From the NCBI GenBank assembly GCA_963975425.1, contig CAXBGS010000009.1:186001-250000 (forward strand): a stretch of 64,000 nucleotides of DNA, written 5' to 3'. The stretch is from CAXBGS01 sp963975425. GTDB lineage: Bacteria; Planctomycetota; Planctomycetia; Pirellulales; Pirellulaceae. This document shows, in pieces, positions 39,101 to 51,100 of this stretch (position 1 is the first letter of the stretch; each line of letters opens with the position of its first letter). The position numbers and the translations under genes were made by a program. The notes beneath the pieces are model-generated. The model saw only the letters and a list, made by a program, of their open reading frames with translations. It did no database searches and was not told the origin of the DNA.

Positions 39101-42100
39101 GTTACCGCTGCCCGTGCGAATCATGTCGTTGCCGCCGCCGCCATCGACCAAATCATCACCCGATGACGTCGTGATCGTGTCCTCGCCGTCGCCACCATCG
39201 ATTGCCAAGTCCACGTTGACGGCGGGATCGGTCACGATGGTGTCGTCTGATTCTGCCGCTGCAATGACAATCGAATCGACGTTGTTGTAGACCACCGATT
39301 CGACCGAAGTTCCCGTCACCACCACCACTTCGGTATCACTGGCGGGTGCCGAGGGCGCAGGAGCGATCGTAATGACATCGGAGTTGACCGTGCCCAATAT
39401 CAGTCCAGCGCGGCGAGTCGTCTCGCCACCGTCATCATCGGTCACCGTCAGTTGGACGATCGTTTCGCCGCTGAAATCACTCGGGTTCAACTGCAAGGTG
39501 GGTTGGTCGACGACGACGCCGACCGGGATGGCACCGTTGACGGTCCAGGCGTAACTCAATGTATCGTTGGGTGAATCCACGACGACGCTGGCAAGCGTCA
39601 ACTGCGTCGTTGTAAAATCGCGCGTTGTGATGCGGACGCTGGGAGCGACATTGTTGACCGTGACGACTTGAGTGATCGAATCGCTGCCGCCGTCTTCATC
39701 GCGAACCGAGATGGTGACGTTGTAATTGTCCGCCGGTGTGGCTGTCGGATCGTCATCGATGTAGCGGTGCGTGAACGAGAAATTAGAAAGCGTCTCGTCC
39801 AGAAACTGTTCGGGCGTGACCGTGCCGTCGCCCCAGTCAATCATGACAAAGTGTTGATCAAATCGGCCGGCATCAAAAAATTCACCACGGAAGGTGATCG
39901 TGTCGCCTTCGTTGACAGGGCTGCCATTGGGATCCACCAGAGTTAACGTCGATACGTTGATCTTTGGATCCGAATTAACAATCTCGAGTGACTGTGCGAC
40001 CGTCGATACGCCTCCGTCGCCATCACGCGTGGTCAGTTGAACGACCAAGGATTGTTGATCGTGAAACGTAACGCTGAAGGATTCTCCCTCGAACCCGCGA
40101 ATGGCCCGACCGCCATCAAGGATTTGCCAAGTATGAGTCAGTTCATCATCAATGCCCACATCGGTCGATCTCGCTGTGAACGTTACCGTTGTACTTTCCT
40201 CGGCAACGGTCGGTCCGTCTAATACGGCCGTGGGCGGCGCGTTGAAGACACTCGCCTGTGTTGTCGCCACCGCCGTGCCACTGTCGTCATCGTAAAGCGT
40301 GACGCTGATAGGACCGTTGGAATCGTTGGCGTAAAGATGCGGGACGCTGAACGTATTGTCGCCGAAGGGAACGACAAATAGTTGTGGCGATTTTTGGTCG
40401 CCCCAGTCGATCAATAATTCGTGTTCCTCGCCGACACCCGGATCATCGATCGCGCCCGTCAAAAATACGGTTGCTCCTTCGACGACGGTGGCGGGCGTGA
40501 TGTCCAGCGTACCTGCGAATTGAGCCGGTACATTTTCGACTCGGATCATTCGCGTCGACCGGCCGCTGCCGCCGCTGGTGTTATCGGTAACGATCACTCC
40601 GATTTCGTAATCGTCGGCCGACGTGCCGCTGGGCGAGTCATCCGCGTAGACGTGTTGAACCGAAAATCCGATTGGAGTGATTTCGACCGGATCGACGGTC
40701 GAGTCGGTGGAAGTCCCGTCACCCCAATTGATGGTGATGGATTTATTGCTGCCGGGACTGGCCCAAATCCCGGTGAGTGAAACCGTTTGTCCTTCCTGGA
40801 CGCTGCCCACCGGAAGCCCCAGCGGAGTCTCGTCGATGTCTTGGTTCGTGTCGGGGACGACGGTCACGATCAGGCTGCCCGGCAAGATTGCGGGACCGTT
40901 CACATCGATCGCGGTGACGGCCGCTGAGAACTCGGACGTTTCTGCGCCGTTACGAGTAGCCGTTGCCGTCACCACTTCGCCATCGATGGTTGCCTCCAAC
41001 GTGGTTACCGCAAAACTAGTACTCGCGCCGGTGCCGACGACGTCCAGTGAACCGAGGTAACGACCGCCTTCACCAAAGCCGCTGGGGTCGGCGGTGTCCG
41101 ATGCATAAAAGTCCAGCTGGTACGTGACGCCGGCACTGCCACCGAACACGCCGGTGACTTCTGTGTTCGCACCCGCCAGTGCAATCGAGATGTCTGGGAA
41201 ATTCTGCAGACGGTTTCCACCCGCATCCGAGTCGCCCGGTCCATCGTTCGGTGTGACTCCATCAAGAGCATTGCCGATCGCGATCAGGTCGATCCCAATC
41301 GCGTCATTGTCGATGATCGAATTGCCACGGATTGTCGCCGTGGTTGCGTCACCAGACACGCTGACGCCGACATCGTTGAATGCAACGACGTTTCCGCGGC
41401 CTGGATCGATTCCACCGATAATGACTTGACTGTCGGCTTGCCCGTCGATGCTAACTCCGCTGCTGGCGTTGCCAAGGTCGATCGATGACGATGTGTCGGT
41501 TCCGATCCAATTGCCTTGGATTTCGACGGTAACGCCCGCGCCGGTTTGATCAACAATGATGCCGACATCGTTATCGGCGATCACGTTCGCACCGATGATC
41601 GCTTCGCCGGCATCACTGTGATGGATAACGCCCGCTGCCGTGTTTCCACGAGGCAGCGTTCCGCTGACATCCGTTCCGATCAAGTTGCCGACGATCAAGT
41701 TGTTGATCGCGCCGCTGCCGAGTATCTGAACACCATACAAAGTATTGGAACTGACGACGTTTGCTTCCAGGTTGTCACTTGTGAGATCAAAATCTGACCC
41801 AACTAACGTTGTGTCGCCGCTGATTCGGATGCCGATTGCGTTGCCAACAGGTGTCTCGCCATCGATTCCAAGACCGACGAGGTTGCCGGCGATCTTCGCG
41901 CCTGATGCATTGGCTTGAATACCGACGACACCGGGACCGACGTTGCCGCTGACCACGTTGCGTTCCAATGCGTCCGAGACGCCGTCACCATCGGTCCCGA
42001 CGCGTGTTCCCGCACCTGCGAGCACCGCGACATTCGTGTTTCCGATTGCCTGCAGTCCGCTGTGATCGGTTCCGACAAGGTTTCCAGCGATCACGGCGCC

Positions 42101-45100
42101 GATGGCATCGATTCCGATTCCGTTACCACTGATCAGATTTCCTTCAAGTGCATCATTGGTCGCATCACCATCGGTGCCCACCACGACGTTGCTGGTGATC
42201 GCGGCAACCGAGACGCCGGTACCGTTTCCGACCGCGAATTCTCCGGTGCTGTCGGTACCGATGTAGTTGCCGATGATGTCGATACCGCTGCCAATGGTGA
42301 CCGCGATTCCGGTTGCCGCGTTGCCCGAGATCAGATTCCGTTCCGATTCAATCGTTCCGCCGATCGTCAAATCACTGATGCCCGAACCAACGTTGATTCC
42401 GTCTTGCGTATTGGCAAGGCTGGTCGTGCCATCGGCATTGATTCCGATGTAGTTACCCTGAATCCGAGTACCGGTCCCAAGTGATAAGAACAGGCCCATT
42501 GTATTGCCAGAGATCACGTTCCGGTCGGCGACCGTCGACCCGCCGATGACGTGATTGTCGCCGGCAACCGCGATACCGAATCGACCACCTGCAGGGCTGT
42601 TGCCTAAAACGTCCGTCCCAATCAAGTTGCCAGCGATCGTAACGCTATCGGCCGCTGCGCCGACCACGATTGAACCGCCGTTGATACCATCGCCCCAATT
42701 GCTAAACGCAATTCCACGGACCGCTGAATCTGACGCCAGCACGGTTAAGCCAAAAGATGCGCCAACGGTTGCCGATGCGGAACCGTCTAGAACGATCTGC
42801 AGCGAAGCGTTATAGCCGTCCAACAGTGTATTGGTCGCGGCACCCGATTCCGTATAGCCGTCGATCAACAGTGCGTCGGTGATCGAAGGCAAATCGGTCA
42901 GGGGCGCGATCGTGTGTGGTCCGACGCCATCAATGTCAAACGAGACTTCGTCGCGACCGGCCGACGCATTGGCCCGTTGAATCGCAAGACGCAGGCTTCC
43001 CGAGCCCGAATCGTTAGTGTTGGTGACCACAAAGGTTCGGTTGGTTGCGGTCAACACCACATCATTGTTGTCGGTGCCGCCAACATACGAGATCGTGTAA
43101 TTGTAAGTATCGCTGCTAAACGTGTCGCCTTCGGCCAGGCCGTCAAACGTACCGATGATCGCGTCCGCGCCGTCGTTATTGACAATTGTGAATGTGTCGC
43201 CGGGCGATGGGGTAAATCCGTCAAACAGCGAAACGTCAAGAACGCCTGCCAGTGTCACCGTCCCGGTCACATTCACTTGGTCGTGGTCGGTCGCCGTATT
43301 ACCAGCCGAAGTACCGCCGAGTTCAATTTCAAGCGTCGCACCGGACATCAGATGAAAGTCGCCGGTGTTCAAAATGCCGGGACTATTGCCCGGCGCGACT
43401 GTGGTCAGGTCCGGTGCGATGACGTTTTGAATCGTTCCCGATCCGCGAAGAGTGGTACCGGTGACCACTGTATAGTCGCTTTGTATGGTTCCATTGACGA
43501 TCAAATCACCAGCTTGGCCGAACGCGATCGTGCCAATCGCAGAGACGTCACCGCCGGCGAGTTGCGTGATTTCACCCGTCGGCGCGTTGATCGCGAGGTC
43601 GCCGGCGGAAGTGACGACGCGATTGCCGAAGTCGACATCGAAAGTGGTAGCGGTGATGACGACGTCGCCGGTCTTTGACGCGACTCGGCTGAGCGACACA
43701 TCGGATCCCTGCAAGAAAACGTTTGCACCGGTCAATTGGAAATTGAATGCCGGGTCGACGATCAGGTTCCCAACCGTGTTTGAATCGTTGTCGGCTCGGA
43801 TCGTCAAGTCGCCGTCGCCATCACCGTCGGAGTCCGCATCCATCACGCGGCTGAAGTGAGTGCCATTGGGCATTCGCACATCGTTATCGGCCACGACCGT
43901 AAAGTCACCCGTCGCCGACGAGAAATGATTTAGGTTCGCATTGTTTTCTGCAACGACATCGATGTTGCCAGCGGTGGCAAGTAATCGAAAGAGATCAACG
44001 TCGGATCCAAAAATGTCGATTGCTGATCCGCTTAGGAGAGTGCCATCGGTCGCCGCTACGTTCATGGCGGTACCGACGCCGTCTAGTGCAACGATGAACA
44101 ATCCGCCGGTTCCATCGCTGTCAGCATCGGCATCGACTAATGCGGCTGCTGTGATCAACAAGTCCGTTCTTGAGTCAAGCGTCAGGCCATCATCGACTTC
44201 CAGATTTGCCGACACCAAGATATTGCGACTGTTGACAGTCAAAGTGTTGGCGATGTTGACCGGTGCCGAGACAACAAAGTCCGAAACTGTGTTCCCCGTT
44301 CGCAAAACTTCCGCGGTGATATTGGTCAGTTCTGCAGCGGACAATCCCAGTGTTCGAGTTCCGACGAACACATCGGTGCCACCAAAGTTGATGGTGTTGC
44401 CGCTGGTTCTGGGATTGATTCGGGTATCGCCTGATCCTGAATTGATCGTGCTGGCTGCGTCTAGCTCGAGACTGTCTGTTTTCAGGTCGATTGACGCACC
44501 GCCGCCGGACTCGATGGACGCGTCGGCGATCAATGCGATGGCCGGTGAATTGTCTGTGCCGGCGGCGATGATCTGGACATCGCGATCGACCGACTTGATG
44601 GTGGCACCTGCACCCGCAATGAAAACCCCTTGGTTGAAACTGCCCATGCCGGTTGCATTTCCTGCCGTTCCGTTAACCAAAACCGATCCGGTCGGTCCCG
44701 CAGAAATGATTGCCGTATCTGTGTTGAAAAGATCTTCGACGAATACACCATGATTACCGACCGAACTACCGCTGCCGCCACCGGTGCCGACGACCGTGAC
44801 ATCTCCGCCGGCCGACGTGATGATCCCGTCAAATGTGACGAAGACACCGCTGTTGCCGTCGCCAATCGCATCGGTTGTTGCCGTTCCGCCGACGGTAACG
44901 TCACCACTGCCACCCGCCGTGATCCGACCATTGGACCGAACGTGCACACCGCGATTGAAAGAACTTGACCCAAAACCTCCGGATACACCTGAGACGGAAA
45001 CGTCTGCGCCCGAGGACGTGATCAACGAAGCGTTATCAACGAGAACGCCATCGTTGTTGCTCAGCGACGTTGTGCCGCCAAATCCATCGATCTGCACAAT

Positions 45101-48100
45101 GTCTCGCGTACCGCCGATGATTTGCGCCGAATTGCGCAATTGAATTCCGCTTTGTAAGCTTCCGCTGTCGCCTCCGCGTCCTCCAATATCGATCGCACCT
45201 GTGCCCAGCACCTCGATCCGAGCATTGTTGATGTCGACGCCTTGAAATGAGCCGCTGGTGGCGATTGCTTGTCGATTCGCCGAAAGGAAAATATTTCCGT
45301 CAGTTGTTTGTACCGCGCTGGACGGGTTCAGGACGATATTACGATCGGTCGTTATGTTTACCGAACCGGATGCACTCGCCGTGACATCGTTAGACAAACT
45401 GACTTGGCCGGTAAACGTGCCGAACAGTCCACCAGCGCCAACGGTTAAGGGCCCACGAACATCGAGTGCGTCAGCGAGAAATGACATGCCGTTGATTGAT
45501 GAACCGCCATCCCAAAAAATCTGGTCAACTTGTCCGCCGCCGTCGAAGTCGATCGTAAATACGGTTGAAGCATCACCGCCGGCATTCGATGGGTTGAACG
45601 TGGGACCAAAGGAGACCACATCATCCTGGCCGCCAAGTTCGATGGTGATATCGGTGCCCGCGACTTCCGCAAACGGCACCGTGATTGTGGGGGTTCCGTC
45701 TCCGGTCGCGCCGGCAATGCTGGTCGAAAGGTTGTTTCCGTTGGTGCTTGTCACCACGTAGTCGGATCCGCTAGTCGTGATTTGCAGATCATCAACGTTG
45801 CCAGCTGTGTCTTCGATCACCAAGAATCCGCCGATGACCGAGACCAACGTCGGCAGCGTCACCGTTGCCGCGGTCAGCACCACATCGTTACCGTCACCGC
45901 CGACATAGCTGATCGCGTATTCATTTCCCGAACCGTCCAGAACCGTGGCGCCTTCACTTAATCCCGTAAATGTGCCGGTCACCAGATCGGCCGCATCATT
46001 GTTGATGATGACGAACGTGTCGCCTCCAGTTGGGGTGAAGCCACCGAACGACAGAACGTCTAAGAAACCATCAAGTGCCACAGTCCCAGTGACGGTGACT
46101 TGGTCGTGATCCGTCGCCGTGTTGCCGGGAGAGGTTCCGCCGAGTTCGATTTCAAGCGTCGCGCCGCCCTGAAGATCAAAGTTACCCGTGTTGAGAATGC
46201 CGGGACTATTACCCGGTGAGACCACGGCGTCCGACGGCGCAACGACCGTTCCCGTGATCGTGCCAACACCTTCCAGAATCGTATCGGCGGCAGCCGTGTA
46301 GTCGGTCGCAAGTGTGCCGTTGACCGTCAGCGTGTCACCTGTCGAAACCGTCAGGTCGCCTGTACTCGTTAGCAGGCCGGCCACCGAGATCGTCTCGCCA
46401 AGGATGGAGACGTCGTCTTGAAAAGCCAACGTGTCGATTTCGACTGCACCCGTGGTTGCATCGCCAATGGTGATCGAATTGAACCCGTCGGTAATGCGTC
46501 CCACTTCGGTCGCACTGAGATTCAAGGTTCCCGCACCGCCACCGAGCCCAATGCTGGTCGACGCCGTTCGCGGAAAAATCGAGAGATCGCCCGAACCTTG
46601 AATCGTGGTCCCTAGGCTCAGCGTGTCGGCTTGGATTTGCAGGTCACCATCAGCGGTCGACAGTCGCGGGCCGACCCCATCAAAGAAAACGTCGGTCGTT
46701 GCGCCGGTTCCCAGCAAAGTGATGTTGCCGGCGTTGGGCAGCGTTCCCGTCGTGCCGATGTCGACGTTGGCTCGGGCTGAAATCCCTGTATCGCCGGTGC
46801 CAACGATTACGATCTCGCCAGCATCGGTTTGAACTTGAAAGCTCTGCTGAAAGAGCGCGCCGTTTCCGGTCCCACTGATTCCCGTCAACGTGATCTTTCC
46901 AGCGTTAGGCCCAGTTCCCGTGGTACTGATCGAACCGGCATCGACAAGAAACCCGTTACCGCTGGCGCTGATACCCGTCATTTCGATATCGCCATCGATA
47001 CCGGTGATCGTTCCCGGGTCCACTTGAAAACCAGATTTGCCACCCAGTGACTCACCTGTAATCGAGATATTTGCCGCATCATCACCGACGCCGGTTGATC
47101 GAACCGTTCCACCACCGAGCGAGAGAAAGAACACGCCTTGATGGACATCGGCGACACCATCGATATTGATGTCGCCGTCGACCGATTCAACCAATGCATT
47201 GTTGCGGAATCGAACCGCGGCACCTTCGCCACCGACAGAGTGGCTTACGCCTTCGATCGTGATGGTTCCCGCTGAAGTCCCCACCGCGGTTGATCGAATG
47301 CTGGTGCCCTGAAGGAAAATGCCTTCGTTGTCCGCCGCGTCGCCTCCCGTGGCTTGGATCGTGATGTCGCCCATGCCGTCGGACATAATCGTCGAGTTGA
47401 TCGCTTCGATTCCGCGAAAATCGCCGGTCGTTGTGACCGGTTGCTGGTTGCCGCTGATCGTCAGGTTGCCGTCGGTGACGTCGATGCTGGAACCCGCGTT
47501 GAGAAAGACGTTTCGCTCGGTTGTCAACGATACGGGGCCCGTTGTTGACGCGGTGATGTTTCCATCGACCGCGATCGCGCCGGTGATACTAGCGATCAGT
47601 CCCGACGATCCAACATTGAATGCACCGTTGATGGCAAGTGAACCGGAAATGATACTCGCGCGATCGAGTTCGACGGATGTGCCGACATCACCCAAAAAGC
47701 TGACCGTTCCCGGTGTCGTGATTGATAATCCAAATCGGTCCACCGAACTGCCGAAGGTCACGTCGCCACTACTAACGATCGGAGTAACGACTGCATTGGG
47801 TAAATTGACCGCATCATTGATCGTGATGTTCCCCGTGGTGCGGAACTCGATCGGTGTGAATGTTGTGCCACCGGCATCCGTGGTAAAGGAACTTAACCGT
47901 TGGCTGTTATTGCCGATTCGCGATGCAATGATCGTCTGGCCGGTCGTGTTGACGACCAATCCATCCTCGCCATCGATTTGGCTGCGGACAAATTCACTGC
48001 TCGCCTGACCGAACTTAATGTCCGCCCCGCCCGTGCTGGTTATGGTCGTGATGTCGGTGGGGGAATTTAAGAAGATCCCGTTGCGGTAATCTTGTTGCCC

Positions 48101-51100
48101 CGTGGTCGTGATTGAACCTCCGTTGATGTTAACGAGACCAAAACGGGTGAGACCACTCAGCGGAGTGATGCTGCCGACGGCGCCTTGAAACGTGATCGGA
48201 TTTGCATTTCCGTTAAAAGTGAACGGTCCGTCAAGCGTGCTTTGATACGTTACCGTCGATCCACTGGAATTGACGTTCGCACCGAGCGTGACCGGACCGT
48301 TCCAAAATTGACCCGCGGTGGTCAAAGCGTTGCCGGACTGTGTGATCGTTTCTGCCTGCAAAGACAGCACGTTCAGTGTATCGGCACCATTCCATTGAAT
48401 TGAATCGTTACCGGTCTGGCCGTCCACCAGAACTAAAAACTGATCGGTCGCATCGCCAAACAGGTTGCCGGGCGCAAAGGCACCGCCGATCGTGATCGAG
48501 TCATCGCCGGCACCGAGTTCAAAACTAAGGTTTGTCCCGCTGACTTCATCAAACGGAACCGTGATCGTTGGCGTGCCGTTACCGCTCGCCGTCGCGATGC
48601 TGGTTAAAAGATTGTTGCCGTTCACTTCGGTGATGACGTAACTGGTGCCCACCGTTGTCACGGCTAGGGAATCTGAATTGCCGTCGGCATCAAAAATGTT
48701 CAAGTTGCCGGCCGAGACCCGCACTTGGGTCAATGCCATGGCCGTTAAGACGACATCATTTCCGTCGCCGCCGAGATACGAAATGAAATAGTTGCGACCC
48801 GTATCGTCGGTAACGACGGCCCCTTCGGGCAACCCATCGAACGTGCCGCTAACCGTGTCGCCAAAATCATTGTTGATGATGACAAATGTGTCACCGCCGA
48901 CAGGATCGAATCCGCCGAACAATTGCACATCTAACGTTCCTGCCAACGACACTGTGCCAGCCACATTGATCTGGTCGTGATTCGTTGCCGAGTTGCCGGG
49001 TACGGTTCCGCCAAGTTCGATTTCCAACGTCGAACCAGATTGCAAGTCAAGATCGCCGGTATTGAGTATGCCAGGACTATTGCCCGGTGCGATGGTCGCG
49101 GTGGATTCCGCCATGACGGCCGACGAGATCGTTCCGGTGCCGCCCAACCTGCCGGAGGCATTAACCGTTACCGGTTCGGCCTGGATACCATTCAGAATCA
49201 GCGTGCCACCGCTGATTAATAATTCTCCTTCAGTATTGTTGTCGCCGTTAAGTACGATCGTCCCGTTTTCGATTCCCACTTGCGTGCCGAATCCACCACC
49301 GACCAGGTTGCCATTGATGGTCATCGTGTCCGTCGGGGCGAACGCGGAAATCGTCACGTCGACGCCGCCGGCGACGGTGATATTTGCATCTTGGAACGAT
49401 GCGTGGTCACCACGCAGCACCGCGCCTCCCTCAAGGGTGACGGGTTCATTGTGTGTCAGCGCGCCAAGTTGTAGTTCGCCGCCGTTCTGGACGACGGTTG
49501 GTCCCGCGGGAGTTCCTAATGTTCCCAATCCGACGACCAGAATGGCTCCCTCGCTGATGATGGTCGTGCCAGTGAAGGTGCTTGCTTGGCTGAAAGTTTG
49601 CGTACCCGTACCGGTTTTGAACAAGTTGCCGCTGCCGGTAATATTGCCGGCATAGTGAAGCGATTGATTATCGCCACCCATCGACAACGTATTGCTTCCC
49701 AATGCAACGACGCCGCCAATGCCCGCGGCTTCTAAAGACCCAACGCTGATGTCGTTGCCATTCAAATCCAGCGTGCCGTCAACGACCTCGACCGTCGATG
49801 TCAATGGGATCGCTGTGGTTGATCCGATTCGTAAGGTGCTGTTGCCCGCGATGTGCGTGACCGCGGTGTAACTATTGACGCCCGAGAGCGTGACCACACC
49901 ACCGATCGTCTGGAACTCACTCGTGCCCACGACGGAACCCGAGACGTTACCGGACACCTCGATCGGACCACGGATTTGGGCCGAGTTGTTCGCGTCGAGA
50001 ACAACATCGCCTGCTTGCGTCGAATTGTTGCCAACAATCGCGGCTCTGCGATCGCGCAGCGTGACTTCATCAAAGTTGGTAACGCCGAACCCCAGTTCTA
50101 ACGCGGCATCCAGTGTGGTGTTTGTGCCATTGATGATGGTGCCTGAGGAGGCCGAACCAAGTGTGCCGGCACCGGTCAGGACGACGAGACCTCCATCGAT
50201 CGTTGTTAGCCCGTCGTAGGTGTTGGCGCTCGATAATGTCAGTTGGTTGGCGTCTAGTTTGTCGATGCCACCGGTGCCGTTGATTGATCCTGCCAGCGTC
50301 AAATCTTCGTTGCCGCTGATGACAACAAGACTGCTGACTGAAAAGTCCGTTGACAACGTGCGAGTACCGCCAACCGCTTCGATCGTGCCGCTGCTGATGT
50401 TAAACGGCGTCGCTGCGATCGGATTGTCGATGCCAACTTGCAGTTTTCCGGCGGTCAGATTCAATGAAGCTGCGTTGATCGAGCCGTTCAGTCGTAACGT
50501 CGCCGCGGCACCGCTGATCGAAATCGCTTGGGATGACGAGACTTCATCGGCAATGGTAAGCGTGCCCGTGGTGACCTGGACCGGCGATTCACTGGCCAGC
50601 GTTCCAATCGTTCGCGTGTCATCAGCCGACAACACGGCCGGTGGTCCTGCCGAAGGTTGATCGATGACCACATCGCTGCCGGTCGCCGGCAGAGTATCGT
50701 TGGACCAGTTGCTCGCGGTGCTAAAGAATGCATTGCCACCGCCACCATCCCAGACATGATCGGGCCACTGGCCAACGATGTATTGATCGCCACTGAGTCC
50801 ATATTCCGCGACTAAATTGACCGTGCCAAAACCGTCGGTGTTCAAACGCCATTGTGATGTACCGGCCCCTTCGACGATTCGTCCGACGTTGTCGTCGCCG
50901 TCGTTGTCCCAGTCGCCGAGAACGGGAATACCGATTTCGCCAAAAAGTTGATTTTGGTCAGTCGGTTGCTGGATACCCGACGGCGTCGTTGTGGCGGGAT
51001 AAGGATTGGCGCCCGCGTCGGCGAAATGAGTTGGCCAAACACTGCTGATTTCAGTAACGGTTGTAATATCGGCGCGACCGTCACCGTTGAGGTCGCCGGC

